DNA of 64,000 nt from Aspidapion aeneum (lineage: Eukaryota > Arthropoda > Insecta > Coleoptera > Brentidae): the NCBI GenBank assembly GCA_963576565.1, contig OY755040.1, positions 23,130,543 to 23,194,542 of the forward strand, written 5' to 3'. Positions 20,128-31,742 of the stretch are shown here, piece by piece. A model generated the notes under the pieces. It made no database searches. It saw only the letters and a list, made by a program, of their open reading frames with translations, and was not told the origin of the DNA. The position numbers and the translations under genes were made by a program. Numbering within the stretch: the first letter of the stretch is position 1; each line of letters starts with the position of its first letter.

Positions 20128-22192
20128 CAATGCCAATGTACAACGTGTAGTGTTGTTGGTTGTCGGTCCAACTATAAAACTAAAACGGAATATGTGTCAA
20201 CTTTTAATTTGCCAGTGGATAAACAAATGCATAAAATTTGGTTGCGAAAAATTCCTAATGATTTAAGTATCCTAAAACGTCCACAAGTTTGCATCAAACA
20301 TTTTCCTAACGAGCAGGTTATTTGGTTTGATAAGTGTGTTGTAAATGGAGAGTGTTGAAAATGTTGCGAAATACCTAAGTAGACAACCTGTATCTACTGT
20401 TCGATTAGCTGATGTCGAGAGGCAACAACTGGAAACTGCAATACAAGAAAGTCTTGAAACACTTTGAGCTCATAAGAAATCAAAAGTTTTATCAAATATT
20501 GCGGACATTTCAGAATTTTATTGTTCTAATACTAAAATAAACAAAAATTGGATTTTTACCCAAGAACGTGACACAGTCTGCCTGTGCTTGATGACATTTT
20601 TGAACAATAATCCATCACTGTTAGCATCTCTAGTTGTTGAGGGAAATCTGTCATTTTTTGTAAATGTTAACAATGTGTCCATACCAAAAAACAAACTGCC
20701 AAAAAAAGTTGGAGTTTTATTTTTGGACAGCACTTGAAGAGCTAATGCAGTTTATTGAAATGAAAGTTTCAAACGGTAAAGAAGTGGTAAAAGATAAGAT
20801 TGATCAAGTAATAGACACCCTTAGTGACATTTTCGATAATGAGAGTGAAAAATGTGTTCAATTGTCATTTCTTATTGACTCTTGAAAAGGTCACCTGAGA
20901 ATCGAAGATATTGTGGATACACTTTAATGTTGGCTTCATCTTTGTTTATCCAGGCATCCAGTGCATACATGTCTATTTACAAAACTAAGGTAATATGTCT
21001 TCTGCACCCTCGCAATATTAAAAAACTGATTTGTAAAATATGGCTAACAGATAGTAATCTCTCCGGTAGTGTGTAATATTTAAAAAGTAAGATACAGCTT
21101 TTAAAAGAACATGAGTTGGTAGTTAACTTACACATTGATGAAATATACAGTGTGTCCACGTAAGTTGGCGGCATATGGGAAACTTTTTTATTATTAGCTT
21201 TACGAAAAAAAGTTTTTCTTCATAAAAAGTTCTGCATGGTCCAAAACCTAAAATGCAACCATCAGATGTTAAATTTTTTCAGTCATATTACGAGGTTTGT
21301 CAAAAAATTTGATTTTTGCTCTAGAGTAAAGTACCTTTCTTTTTGACAATATCGAAAATTGTTTATTTACATTAAAAAAATATTTTTTTCTACATTTTCT
21401 CTGCGATTATGTTGGAAATTTAAGTTTGCACATTAATGCATTGCATTTATTAATTATAAATTTAATTAAACAATTATAAATAAACTTTTAAAAACAATTA
21501 TCTCTTAATTTTTATCGAACACTGATAACCTTGAAGTTGCTTAATCACTAGTTTGTAACGTTGCAAACTTAAATTTCCAACATAATCGCAGCTATTTTTA
21601 ATTCTAAACATCTTTTCTTTATAACAATTTTCGATATTGTCAAAAAGAAAGGTACCTTATTCTAGAGCAAAAATCACATTTTTTGACAAACCTCGTAATA
21701 TGACTGAAAAAATTTAACATCTGATGGTTGCATTTTAGGTTTTGGACCATGCAGAACTTTTTATGAAGAATAACTTTTTTTCGTAAAGCTAATAATAAAA
21801 AAGTTTCCCATATGCCGCCAACTTATGTGGACACACTGTATATTAAACTTTGTGCTGGGTAATTTTTCAAAAAATTATTGGCGACCAATACATTCAGTTT
21901 ATTGAACGTGAAAACCATCTCACTCACTCACTTATTCACAAAATCACTTTTCTTTTTAATAAATTATTGTGAAATGTTTTATATTAAAAAATGTTCTTTA
22001 GATAACTCTAGCGAGTGTTTTTGTGGAGAAAAGCTATTGTCAAATCTTGAAAAAATTAGTTTAAGGGCATGTAAAGTTTTTAAAAATAATTTTATTAAAA
22101 AGCATAATGATTTAGTGTCTGCTAATAAATCTTTGAATAAGAACACAGACAAAGATGATGACACTCAAAGAAAAATTAAAAAACTTAAAGCT
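20128..22192 (+). pseudogene. THAP-domain P-element-like transposase, decayed
   Basis: The frame from about 20131 shows a THAP zinc finger: C-x4-C (codons 20146 and 20161), KIWLRKIP in the middle, and C-x2-H (codons 20290 and 20299) followed by F. A stop near 20355 ends it. Further pieces in shifted frames include a coiled segment about 20390-20465, then 20664-20885, and 20882-21076 containing SSAYMSIYKTK and HPRNIKKLI, which match the region before the catalytic core in P/THAP9 transposases. LHIDEIY at about 21140 is the catalytic-Asp motif, cut there by the fold-back insertion. A C-terminal-like piece resumes at about 21985-22192. Many stops; no activity expected. Confidence 0.75.
21151..21840. 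mobile_element. Fold-back element with ~280-bp near-perfect arms
   Basis: Ends CAGTGTGTCCACGTAAGTTG and the complement (CAACTTATGTGGACACACTG, ending 21838) are flanked by TA. The arms run about 280 bp at over 95 percent identity, and the AT-rich core also contains an inverted GGAAATTTAAGTTTGCA segment. Removing it restores the catalytic-Asp region of the P-like transposase, so it is a later insertion. Related ends occur at 47712-47852, 55031-55143 and 60425-60740. Confidence 0.9.
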
Positions 22193-22755
22193 TAGGTTTG
22201 TTATGTCCAATTTTTAAAGACTTATATAGATTTGAAATAACTAACGATAATATGTACCTAATATACCTGAAGATATTAGAGTGCAAATTTTATATATTTA
22301 TTTTATAGATTCAGTTCTTTTATCTATAATAAACACATACATCAGCAAAATATTTTTTTCAATTTTTGCCTATATGAGAACAAAAAATTTTTGTCAATTT
22401 ATTTAAAGTGTGTAAAAACAGATAATATTTTAAGCAATACAATAAGAATCCTGGAACTCCTAAGATCACGTGACCGCCGACTTGCTTATAACGCGCCATG
22501 GCCGGTCTTTATCGTTGGCTGCACTAGCGGCTGTGTCTACATGACAAGACACACACATGCGCACAGATTTGCCATTGTTTCCAAAGCCAGCTATGAGTGC
22601 TTCACTTTTCGATTCTTTGAACATGTATTTATGCTATAATGTATTTGCTTATCACCGATCGCGGAAGCAATATTTAACATTTCGCTATTTTGTCATCTAC
22701 ATAAAGTAATGCGTCGCGAAAACGAGTTTTTGTCCGAGTTGCTGACATACCGTGT

Positions 22756-23632
22756 TTTTTTTTGTGCTTTGTAAGATTTTAGGACATATTTAATTATTTA
22801 AGGTTTATAGTCTGACAGATTATAGGCGAAATCAGCCCTAATCTGAATTTCAAGTATACAGGATACTTAAATTATTGACTGATGTAGGGCTAGACTTGAA
22901 ATAGATATTTTCAAAAGTGTCATGGAAGAACACACAGTACTTATTAAATATTATAATGTTATCTATCGTGCCAGCAATGGGTCGTGTTTCGATCTACCTT
23001 ACTGTTTCAAAGAACAAACGTTACATAAAATTGGAAGATTAGATCTTGTCTGAGCTTCTTTTTTGTTATTTCCTGTCTAGCCTTACATACTACCTTCTCG
23101 ATTGCCTTACTTTTGGTGGTCAGTTTTGTTTTGGAGAGGTGTTTTAATAGTTTCAATATTAGAAAAAGTTCGCCAAAAGAAAACTAACCTGCAAAAGTAA
23201 GGTTATAAACACCACAACAATTCCCGTCGATTCATTTCCCCGTGAAAAAAGATGGTTAAGTTCACCTGTGAAAGTGACCGCGTCGTCAAAAATAGCGTCT
23301 TGAGATTTAGTGAGCGCTCACCTCACCTCATTGACAGTCAAGACTAAGCGTCTTGAACTTTTTGTCTTATACCTTTTTCGATCAACACTACTCTCGACCC
23401 CTCATAAATCGCTCCTTGCTGAATCAGTCAGGAGCAACTGCAAACTGATCCTTAGAATTTTTGTTTTTATTTTAAAAAACATTTTGAAACAAGCAAAAGG
23501 GGGTCGTTGCACTATCCGAGCACCAAAACAAACAGAACCAAACCAAAGAAAACCAAAACAAACTAAAGCTACATTTCTAATCGTGTTTGCGAGCCGACAC
23601 GAACGCCAGCACGGAAGTTGTCACGGACTAGG
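22756..23632. other. Intergenic DNA
   Basis: No gene recognised. A frame at 23310-23642 reads through an ACCAAAAC-rich stretch (about 23520-23570) and looks spurious. CATTTCTAATCGTGTTTGCG at about 23572 is a stray copy of the adjacent MITE end. Confidence 0.5.
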
Positions 23633-24167
23633 CCATTTCTAATCGTGTTGCGTGCCAGCGTGCGTGCTGTGGTTAGCGCATGCGTAATTGATGTGTTTAT
23701 AATTATACATTATGTTGTGGTAAACAAACTAAATATTTTTAAGTTATTTTTTTTATTCAAAATGGAAAACTCATAATCGACATATAAAAAAAGTGACGAA
23801 TTCTTCCTACATGTGTCTGCAATTACAAACCTTTGTATGATAAAAGTGACAACGGATATTAGTAGGTATTGCAGAAAGTGCACCTTTAATATATGTTCAT
23901 CTTTCTTTTACTCGTATCAATATAGGAGAGAGATATAGCCAAAAAGATCTCGATCGAGATTATTCCCGATACCGATGATTTAGGTGATGGAACTGCGCAT
24001 GTCTGGTACGCTGCACGGACGCCAGCACGGGCCATAGAGTTTGCTGCTTGCAAGCACGAAGGACCGTGCGGACACGGTGGTCGTGGTTAGAAATGGTTAC
24101 ATTGATTCCCATATGCCTAGCACGCGTGTCGGATTGCAACTCTGCCAGCGAACACGATTAGAAATGG
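23633..24167. mobile_element. MITE with 17-bp inverted ends, GC-richer core
   Basis: CCATTTCTAATCGTGTT at 23633-23649 is matched by its exact complement at 24151-24167, each followed inward by (G)CGTGCCAGCG-like sequence. Inside are further inverted CGTGC/GCACG segments. A third copy of the end lies outside at about 23571. No coding capacity. Confidence 0.8.
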
Positions 24168-24746
24168 ACCTTAACTCATCCCAACTCAACTCAAACCAAA
24201 CCTAAATCAAGGCATCCCAGCTCTATCAAAACCAACCCAAACCCAACCTTTGTTCAAATAAAATTAAAATTGTCCTAGTCTGAGCCTTACCTTTCATTTG
24301 ATTGGCTGAAAAAATTTAAATCCCAGAAAAGAGGGACAATCAAATCAAAATATTTTATTTTACACATACGTACCTTGATGCGGCAACCTGGTATTTCTTA
24401 ACAGTGCCCTTATTCTTGATCGTCCATGAGTCAAATGGAGTACTCACGGGCACGGAATTCAAGAGTAAAGCCCCATAAAATGGCCCAAAGGCCTGTATTA
24501 TATATGACCAATATCCCAGTGTGTTTTTTATTAAAAAAAAAAAAATTAAAAATTATCCTTACCTAAATAAGTTTTAAGATCGCTTAATTACCATCATCAA
24601 AAAATGTCTCGGTTTAGTGTCCAGATAGTGCACCAAAACCCTAGAATTATGTTTGTTCATCTTCAAAACTTGACCTAAGCGATAAAAACTCTTCAACGCC
24701 ATTATTTTGGGCTTTCTACGAGGCGTTATATTAATTTTGTTGCACC
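24168..24746. other. Intergenic DNA
   Basis: An AACCAAACC-rich stretch at 24180-24260, otherwise nothing recognisable. Confidence 0.5.
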
Positions 24747-24748
24747 TA

Positions 24749-26257
24749 GGGTTGCCAACTCGTCCTGACTACTCAGGACTGTCCTGATTTTTAGCAAAAT
24801 GTCCTGCGTTCTGACAAAATGTCCTTCGTTCTTATTAGGACAGCAAATGTCTTGATTTTTCGAGCATAGAAAAATGCTTCTCAAATCTGATTTCAAAAGA
24901 AAAAGTGTAACTTGATTTGTGTAAAAATATTTAAGGTTATCATATTTTCCAATATTGCCACCCGAATGGAGATAAATACTTCGATTTTTCAAAATACATA
25001 CTGTTTGTTTACAGAAGATGTCATCAAAAAAGTTGTAAAAACATTATTTTTAGCATTTTTTAAGAGCGTTCCAACGATGTATTACAATAACAATTTATGC
25101 TATACCTAACGCAAATATTTCAATTTTTTTTTAAACATACCTATTATGATGTGGTAATATATGTAGGGAAACACTCGATCATAGATACTTTTAGTTTAGT
25201 TTACATGTTTAACAAGAATTGAAATATTTGCGTTACACGTATCGTAAATTATTATGTATCGTTGGAAAGCTCTTCAAAAATGCTAAGAATAATTTTTTTC
25301 ACAACTTGTTTGATTACATCATGACATTGGTGGACAAACGGTATGTATTTTGAAAAATCGAAGTATTTATCTCCATTGGGGGTGGCAATATTGGAAAATA
25401 TCATAACATTAAATATCTTTACACTATAGTTGATGTTGTATTAAAGTGGCACCGCATCATAGCTATGGTAAACCAAATTCTGCGGCAAAATCTAAGTAAA
25501 GAAGCCTTAAAAAATTTGTGTTTCACTTTGTACATGCAGTGTGCCGCTCGAGGCTTAATGTTCGAAGGATAAAACACTAAGACCTTTTAAAGGAGAGATC
25601 AAATAGGTATTTAATTAATAAATAAAGATCCGAAACATAAAAGAGGATCCAAAATTATATTAAAATGTGCGCAAATATTGATTTAGTTGCAAAAACGGTA
25701 ATTTGTTTTGTAAAAAGCTTCGTCATAATTCGTTTGACATAAACAGTCAAAACAACAACGAATAGAAAACGACAAAGCCCGGCTAAATCAATAATATGTT
25801 CGTAACAACCAGATAAGAGTATATATGTTCCTTTCTAATGAAATCGTTTAGAAGCAGACATCAATAAAAAGCAAGTAAAATAGTAAGCTAATGACTAATT
25901 AGTGCAGTGCCTCATTTTGGGAATCAATATCAATAAAAAAATTTAAGGAAGTGCGTGCCACTTTATGTACCCCTTTACTCCCTTCCCGCCCATCAAGGTT
26001 TTGATGACGCGGTGTCACTTTAATACAACATCAACTATAAATCAACGGACTAAGAAATGTAAATTATATGAACAAATCAAGTTACACTTTTTCGTTTGAA
26101 ATCAGATTTGATTGAAGACTACAGATTGGAGAAGTATTTTATTTTTCTATGCTCGAAAAATTAAGACATTTGCTGTCCTGATAAGGGTGTTCTCAGGACA
26201 CAGGACATTTTGCTAAAAATAAAAACTGTCCTGAGAAATCAGGACGGGTGGCAACCC
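24749..26257. mobile_element. TA-flanked fold-back element carrying a nested MITE
   Basis: The ends GGGTTGCCAAC and GGTGGCAACCC are flanked by TA (24747-24748, 26258-26259). Long inverted arms share GTCCTGA, TTAGCAAAATGTCCTG, TTTTTCGAGCATAGAAAAAT, ATTGCCACCC and GATAAATACTTCGATTTTTC. Family B MITE copy 2 (25427-26037) sits in the right arm; without it the element would be about 0.9 kb. It has no coding capacity; frames here are arm artefacts. Confidence 0.87.
25427..26037. mobile_element. TA-flanked MITE, family B, copy 2 (611 bp), nested
   Basis: The same element as 8651-9257, in the same orientation, with inverted ends TAGTTGATGTTGTATTAAA and TA on both sides (25425-25426, 26038-26039). 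Its position inside an arm of the 24749-26257 element makes it the younger of the two. Confidence 0.88.
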
Positions 26258-26416
26258 TACCCTGGAGCGGTTTTTGATCGTTGATCGAAAACGGTATTGG
26301 CCTCCTCTATCACTCCTTAAAATAATACATACCGTTTACATCCTGTATATGTATGTATATAATAATAACTTTGCTGGTTATGTTTATTTATTTTAGGAAT
26401 GAAACGAATTACCTTT

Positions 26417-26702
26417 AGGGTGTCCCAAAAATATACCGACAAACTGTAGTGGGTGGTAGGCCTTCAAAACAAAAATTTTTTTGTCCAGTAAACATATTTC
26501 CGCCGTTTGGGCTCTAGAGCAAAAAAACAGTTTTTGGTACTTTTATTTTGCGTATTAATTGAATCGCTGTTTACAGTGCAGTTTCTAAACATTTCTTATC
26601 GCAATTTTGTTTATTTAAAGATGCAAAGGGTTAATTTGCAGACATATGTTTAGGACCCCTACCACTCCTTACAGGTTGTCGGTATATTTTTGAAACACCC
26701 TG
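26417..26702. mobile_element. MITE with AGGGTGT ends (~286 bp)
   Basis: AGGGTGTCCCAAAAATATAC followed by CGACAAACTGTA at the left pairs with GGTTGTCGGTATATTTTTGAAACACCCT at the right (26675-26702, read in two parts). A further inverted pair GTGGTAGG/CCTACCAC lies inside. It is one of several AGGGTGT-ended families in the window. Confidence 0.8.
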
Positions 26703-27027
26703 TATAAACGTATTTGTTAAATTTTATAGGCGTTGTACTAGAACTAGATTAAGAAAAGCTCCAATAGATTTGCAAGAATTGGTACCATTTTATGCTTCAC
26801 TGTTTCTAAAAGAAAACTTGAGTTTTGATTCATTTTTTCAATAAATTTTGACATTTATTTTTTTAAAATTTGTTTGTTATTTTACGAGCTGCACCATTTA
26901 AACCACAAGACTTTTTACTTTACTTTTACATCAGATATTAATAATAAATCACACACACGTTTTTGTAGATAAGCGGGTAAAAAAGATTTTGTTTCTCTGG
27001 TAATTTTCCGTGGAAAGCCCGAAAGCT

Positions 27028-27634
27028 TATCCAAGGCCAACACAAAAATAGAGGCCACGACCCTGAAAAAATCAGCTGTTCTCCGGGGGCTGAATTTTAC
27101 ATTGGGTCTTATGGGAGGTCAGACGTTTTTTTTATGATATTTTCAAAATGGCACTACAAATTTCCGCGAAATTTCAGTGAAATATTCTCAGACACCATCC
27201 CGATATTCCACCAAAGTTTTGTAAGAAAGCAACATGATTAAAAGGTTAAAATCTTCAAGATTTAGCATTTCTTATTTTGAATTCAAATTACCCGCCATGT
27301 ACCACATGCCAACTGTTATATTTGACATGTATTTGACTGTCATCTGTGATTGTCACATTCGCTTCTGCTTTAAACTTAATTTTTGTGTGAGCTAATGAAG
27401 CGGCTCTGAAAAATTAAGGATTACTAAAAATTGTTCTAAAAGAATATAGTAAAAACAATTTCAAAACCGGCTTTATTTTTTTTAAAAATCAAATATTCAT
27501 GAACCTTCATTCCAACTTCAATATTTTAATGACAATCAGCTGTGTCGTAACGTGGCTATAAAAACAAAAGCAGCCCCGGATGTGACGTCAACAATGTGGA
27601 GGATCGTGGCCCGTCCGTTTTGATAGCCCTGGCC
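27028..27634. mobile_element. Repeat family C, copy 1
   Basis: The left end AAGGCCAACA..AAAATA.AGGCCACGACCCTG and the right end ATCGTGGCCCGTCCGTTTTG with ATAGCCCTGG are loosely inverted. The whole unit recurs at 37972-38819, sharing AAAAAATCAGCTGTT, TTGGGTCTTATGGG, ATTTTCAAAATGGCACTAC, AATGAAGCGGCTCTGAAAAA and TGTGACGTCAACAA. Copy 1 lacks about 230 bp in the middle that copy 2 has. Confidence 0.75.
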
Positions 27635-27639
27635 AGGGG

Positions 27640-27860
27640 GAATTTGCCTCAGAAACCGCATCAAACTGAATTTTATCCTTGGACCACGATACACTCATCT
27701 TACATCCTTATAAAAATTTGGTAGAATATCGGGATGGTGTCTGAGAATATTTTACTGAAATTTCGCGGAAATCTGTAGTGCCATTTTGAAAATATCCTAA
27801 AATCCTGATTTTCAGGGTCGTGGCCTGTATATTTTTGTTGGCCTTGCCCTGGCTTATCCT
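27640..27860 (-). repeat. Inverted partial copy of family C next to copy 1
   Basis: It reads as the reverse complement of the first 170 bp of copy 1 (TGGTGTCTGAGAATATTTTA, CAGGGTCGTGGCCTGTATAT, TTGTTGGCCTTG) and so gives a head-to-head arrangement. Its first 56 bp (27640-27695) are identical to 33833-33888. Confidence 0.75.
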
Positions 27861-28380
27861 CAAGGTGGTCGAAGATCTAATAGATAGTTTTTGGTCGTGC
27901 CAAAAACGGCCGACGACTAACGCAACTTGACACTGTTGACATTTGAACGTGACATGTCGTTAGCGGCTTCCGTGGAACGCCGCAAACTCACGGACGGTTA
28001 ACATAGGTATTTTGACGTACGAACGTGCGCGATTTTGTTTTAGCGAGCTTCTATTAAATTCCGCGCCTTTTGGTGGTCTCTGAAGATGGGGATAATAGGT
28101 AATAGGAAATATTTTTTGCTACTCTTGCAGTTTGTCTTTTGTCATCTGAGATATCTGAAAAAAACCTTTGAAATTTTTCTACTACAACATTAATAAAGTT
28201 TTAGCACTTTTGTTTTTTTTAAACATATTTTTTACAAGCAAACAATTTAAAATGATATTTTTTTTTGTCTGAAGGAAGCACTTTATTTTTCAGTTTTAAT
28301 ACTTAAGTTTGTTGTCAAATGTAAGACTTTCTATGTATTGTTTTAAATTTTGCTTGTCATAAACAGGTAGTTCAGATTGG

Positions 28381-29064
28381 AAATGTTTCTTATTACCCTT
28401 TCGTTTTGACTATCGTGGGGTATATTATTTGTTCATATTAATTTGAGGACTTAGTAAAGTTGCCAGCGCATTCTGTTAGAATCACTTTCAAAAATACTCT
28501 GCCAATCTATGGGCACCTAAGCTCACACTGGGTACTATAGTTATAGTGTATCTACGTGAAAGCTAATATAACTAAAAACTGAAGTATGTTTTATTGAACT
28601 CCAGACTCAATTACCTTTCGTTTGATACCACACAAGCCATGTTTTGACTTAAACTCTAATTTTTTAAATCTACCCCCACCCTTTTTTTTAAACTAAAATG
28701 TATTTTGTTTAACTCCAGACTCAATTACCTTTCGTTTGATATCACACACGCCATATTTCCACTTAAACACTAATTTTTGAAATTTACCCCCCCCCTTTTT
28801 TTTTAAATAAACTAAAATGTATTTTATTTAACTCCAGACTCAATTACCTTTCGTTTGATATCACACACGCCATATTTTTTCATAAACTCTAATTTTTGAA
28901 ATCTACCCCCACCCTTTTATTTGGCTTGTGTTCGGTGGATTTTGTTCATTTTCAAATGGGACCATCTCGACCCAAAACCCAGCCTGGGTACCAAATTTCA
29001 TTAAAATCGGGCAAGCGGTTTTTGAGTTATGCGCGTTGGTCGTTACAGACAGACATACAGACAC

Positions 29065-29099
<35 letters not shown>

Positions 29100-29543
29100 T
29101 ACAGACAGACAGACAGACAGACAGACAGACGGCGCAACAAAAAAGTTTCAAAATGATCTGAAACGCAAAGATATATAAAAATTTTTGAAATCGGAGCAAC
29201 TTTTTTTTTCTCGAAAAAATTAGGATCACCATAGCTCACACTACTATAGTATGTGTGAGCTAATTTTCACAAAGGAAAAAGTTAGGCGTCTCGGCCGAAT
29301 AAAGCTATGTACGAGAATTCAGCCTGTTAGTCATCAATTAAAAAATACACCGGTGTACCGTGGACTATTTGCGTTAGATGCCATTTAATATTTCTGCAAC
29401 TTGCCATTTCTATAGCTTTACAAAGTCACTTTAGTCAAATTTGAAGGTAACATTACTACAAATTAAAGTGCAACAAAAAAGATTATATTGCTCCGTCCTA
29501 TTCCCCACGATAGTCAAAAACGAAGGGGTAATAAGAAACATTT
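28381..29543. repeat. Inverted arms of a second-level nested element
   Basis: A 40-bp arm at 28381-28420 (AAATGTTTCTTATTACCC then TTTGACTATCGTGGGG) is matched in reverse at 29503-29543. Similarity extends outward (CAGGTAGTTCAGATT against AGTAGTTTAGAATT). It surrounds the 28521-29260 element. Confidence 0.75.
28521..29260 (+). mobile_element. GCTCACAC-ended element with tandem ~125-bp units and (CAGA)n, copy 1
   Basis: The ends GCTCACACT and GTGTGAGC bracket about 2.7 tandem units containing AACTCCAGACTCAATTACCT, TTCGTTTGATA and CACACG/AGCCAT. Next come ATCGGGCAAGCGGTTTTTGA and TTATGCGCGTTGGTCGTTAC, then a CAGA/CAGACAGACA microsatellite (29046-29135). Other copies: 63016-63580 (reverse) and 42585-44821 (interrupted by a LINE). 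Frames over the CAGA tract in all phases are artefacts. Confidence 0.85.
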
Positions 29544-30927
29544 TAATTCTAAACTACTTGTTTAACTCAAGAAAAACCACATAGTTTTAAAACTGCAAAT
29601 AAAGTTAAAATATTCCCCCCCCCCCAATCCTCCCCTCGATTGTAGTAGGCTTGTCACGGTGGTCAGCTTGTCGGTTCTGAACGATCGAAAATATTTTATG
29701 GTTTTAATTTTGACAAATTGATGCTGAAAGTTAGGAAATGTCAACTAGCGTTTCAAAAATGTGATTTTAATATACTGTACATTCTGGAGATGGTACAGTC
29801 GCCTCCAAAAGCATGTTGCATAACGTTTTTTTTTCCTCTTAAGCAAAAAACTTGAAAAATTGATACTTAGGGAGTGTGCACGTAACTAGCTTATAGCTTT
29901 TTTTATTCAACTTAGCTTTTTTATAAAAATTTAATTAAATTTATTAATCTTGCTATACTATATATCAATTTTTTATCATGCACTAGTATTTTTATCGTAG
30001 TCTTTAAATTTACTATTTTCACATATATAGTTCAAAACGGATTGATTTTTATCCTGTGAACCCGGTGTTTTGTGCCACATTTTAAATAAATTACGTCCGC
30101 CAATCCCATGCGCCAACGCTGCAACAATAAATCATAGCTAATACAGCGGCAAGAAGCGGCAGCTGAATGTAGCACCTATTCAACCATTGATACATGATCG
30201 AAATAATAAAGTCACAAACGCAATTGATCCGTAACGATCCAGACTTTTTCAGTCCAATATATATAACACACATTTGAAAAATTATAATAAATCAATACAC
30301 AACTTTTATCTAAGTTTTTTAATAAGCAAATTGAAAACACTTTGCAAATGGTTTAATAGTAAAAATTAAAGATACTAACCCATATTTTAAATATACTTGA
30401 AGAAATCACCATATAATCTCTGGTTTACCAACTTGGAGCACTTTTGAAAATCGCCTTTCTGCGCGGAATAAGTGCGGATCATTATGCAGGCTATCAAACG
30501 GCCTATGACAAGTGACAACGAGTTAGTTGATCGATTTTCTGCATTGGGTCTACTAACAAGGTAATTTGGCACATTTTTAAGACTTAGTGGTTATGATAGA
30601 AAATAGTTTGATATTGAGGTTTCGGTCGTCTAAATTAGACAAGCTGACATCCGTGCGTCGGCGTCGACTAAAACCGGTACCAAAAATGCTATTTCGAACT
30701 GTCAAATATTGTTAAAGTTATCGTTGTCGGTGAAGTCATCGGGTCTTAATTTGGCACGACCAAAAACTATCTAATGAACATCTAATAATTGTTTAGTCAC
30801 CTGTTTCGTCCTTATGGGACTCCTCAGAACACTGCTTGGTCGATGTTACACCCTTGCAAAGTTAGACCGTTTGTCTCTTATTCTACGTGTATAGTAGATC
30901 TTTTTTAAGCGGTGGACCGTTCGGTTG

Positions 30928-31106
30928 TTAGTTCTCTTCGTTTAAATGCAAGAATCAAACAGAGAGCGCTTCAGCAAGAAACGTCAAAAAATCATACATT
31001 TTCATTGTTCTTTTTTCCTACCTCCGGAGCAGGGTTATTTGCATAATTTTTTAACGTTTCTTGGTTAAGCGCGGTTTGATTCTCGCATTTAAACGAAGAA
31101 AACTAA
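30928..31106. mobile_element. Small palindromic MITE (179 bp)
   Basis: The arms TTAGTTCTCTTCGTTTAAAT with GCAAGAATCAAAC (30928-30960) and their complement (31074-31106) extend inward through GAGCGCTT and AAGAAACGTCAAAAAAT. No coding capacity. Confidence 0.8.
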
Positions 31107-31369
31107 TAACCATTGCTTGAAAAGGTCTAGTGAGAAAACAAACCCGTCTCACCCGCGAAAAGCGCCATCTACCAAAAAATAATCTATAAATGGCAAAAAA
31201 AACATTTAACAAATATGATGTTGGAGGACATTTTTTTTTCAACACAGGCGCATTAAAAATGAAAGTGCTAAACGTAAACTATAATTCAGACCCAATAAAA
31301 TTAGTTTTAAAATGGATCAGTGATCAGGAATGAAAAAGTTGTGGATTTTCCAAAAGTGTCCGTTTTTTA

Positions 31370-31592
31370 CGAGGGGTGGTTCGATCGCCGATATTTGTAC
31401 ACCAAAAGGAAATACCTACGGTATAATACCTAATACGGTATTTCCTAGTATTTCCTCAAATTTCAATGGTATTTCCTAGTATTTCCCAAGCACTGGTATT
31501 TCCTAGTATTTTCCAAGCTCGGTCTTCCCTAGTATATTTCCCAGTATTTCCCCTAACCTGTACACCAAAAGGAAATACCGAGCCACCCCTCG
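31370..31592. mobile_element. Short element with CGAGGGGTGG ends and TATTTCCTAG repeats
   Basis: CGAGGGGTGGTTCG at 31370-31383 is inverted at 31579-31592 (CGAGCCACCCCTCG). Inside, TGTACACCAAAAGGAAATAC occurs twice in direct orientation, and about six copies of (G)GTATTTCC(T)AGTATTTCC lie between. Small frames on both strands across this repeat are not genes. Confidence 0.75.
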
Positions 31593-31742
31593 GTTTTTTA
31601 TGTTTAAGCCCTGTGCTTGAGCCACCATTTTGTATTTGGTATGAACTTGACAGATGTCTAATAGGTAGAATTCTAATCTCAAAGGTAAGAGCTTTCACCA
31701 CTGGAGTATAAGAGGTCAAAATAAATCAGAGGTGAATTTTCG

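Larger units (their letters stand above)
19794..22755 (+). mobile_element. P-like (THAP) DNA transposon remnant with nested fold-back
   Basis: A 16-bp perfect inverted repeat, ACACGGTATGTCAGCA at 19794-19809 and its complement at 22740-22755, encloses a decayed THAP-domain transposase. The first base is 19 bases past the DNAJC9 stop codon. A fold-back element (21151-21840) is inserted in the transposase. The right end (about 22660-22755) has a homologue at 33892-33990. No clear 8-bp target duplication can be read, so these may be subterminal repeats. Confidence 0.8.
27882..30772. mobile_element. 2.9-kb element with GATAGTTTTTGGTCGTGCC inverted ends
   Basis: A 23-bp perfect terminal inverted repeat beginning AGATAGTTTTTGGTCGTG at 27882-27904 is matched at 30750-30772. 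It encloses another inverted-repeat unit (28381-29543), which itself encloses a GCTCACAC-ended element (28521-29260). Outside these, 29600-30750 shows no recognisable gene. The superfamily is unclear. Confidence 0.72.

Noticed and set aside
28896..29239. Open frames on both strands across the CAGA tract
   Set aside because: A 4-bp repeat gives open frames in every phase; the peptides are RQTDRQTD and CLSVCLSV repeats with no other content.
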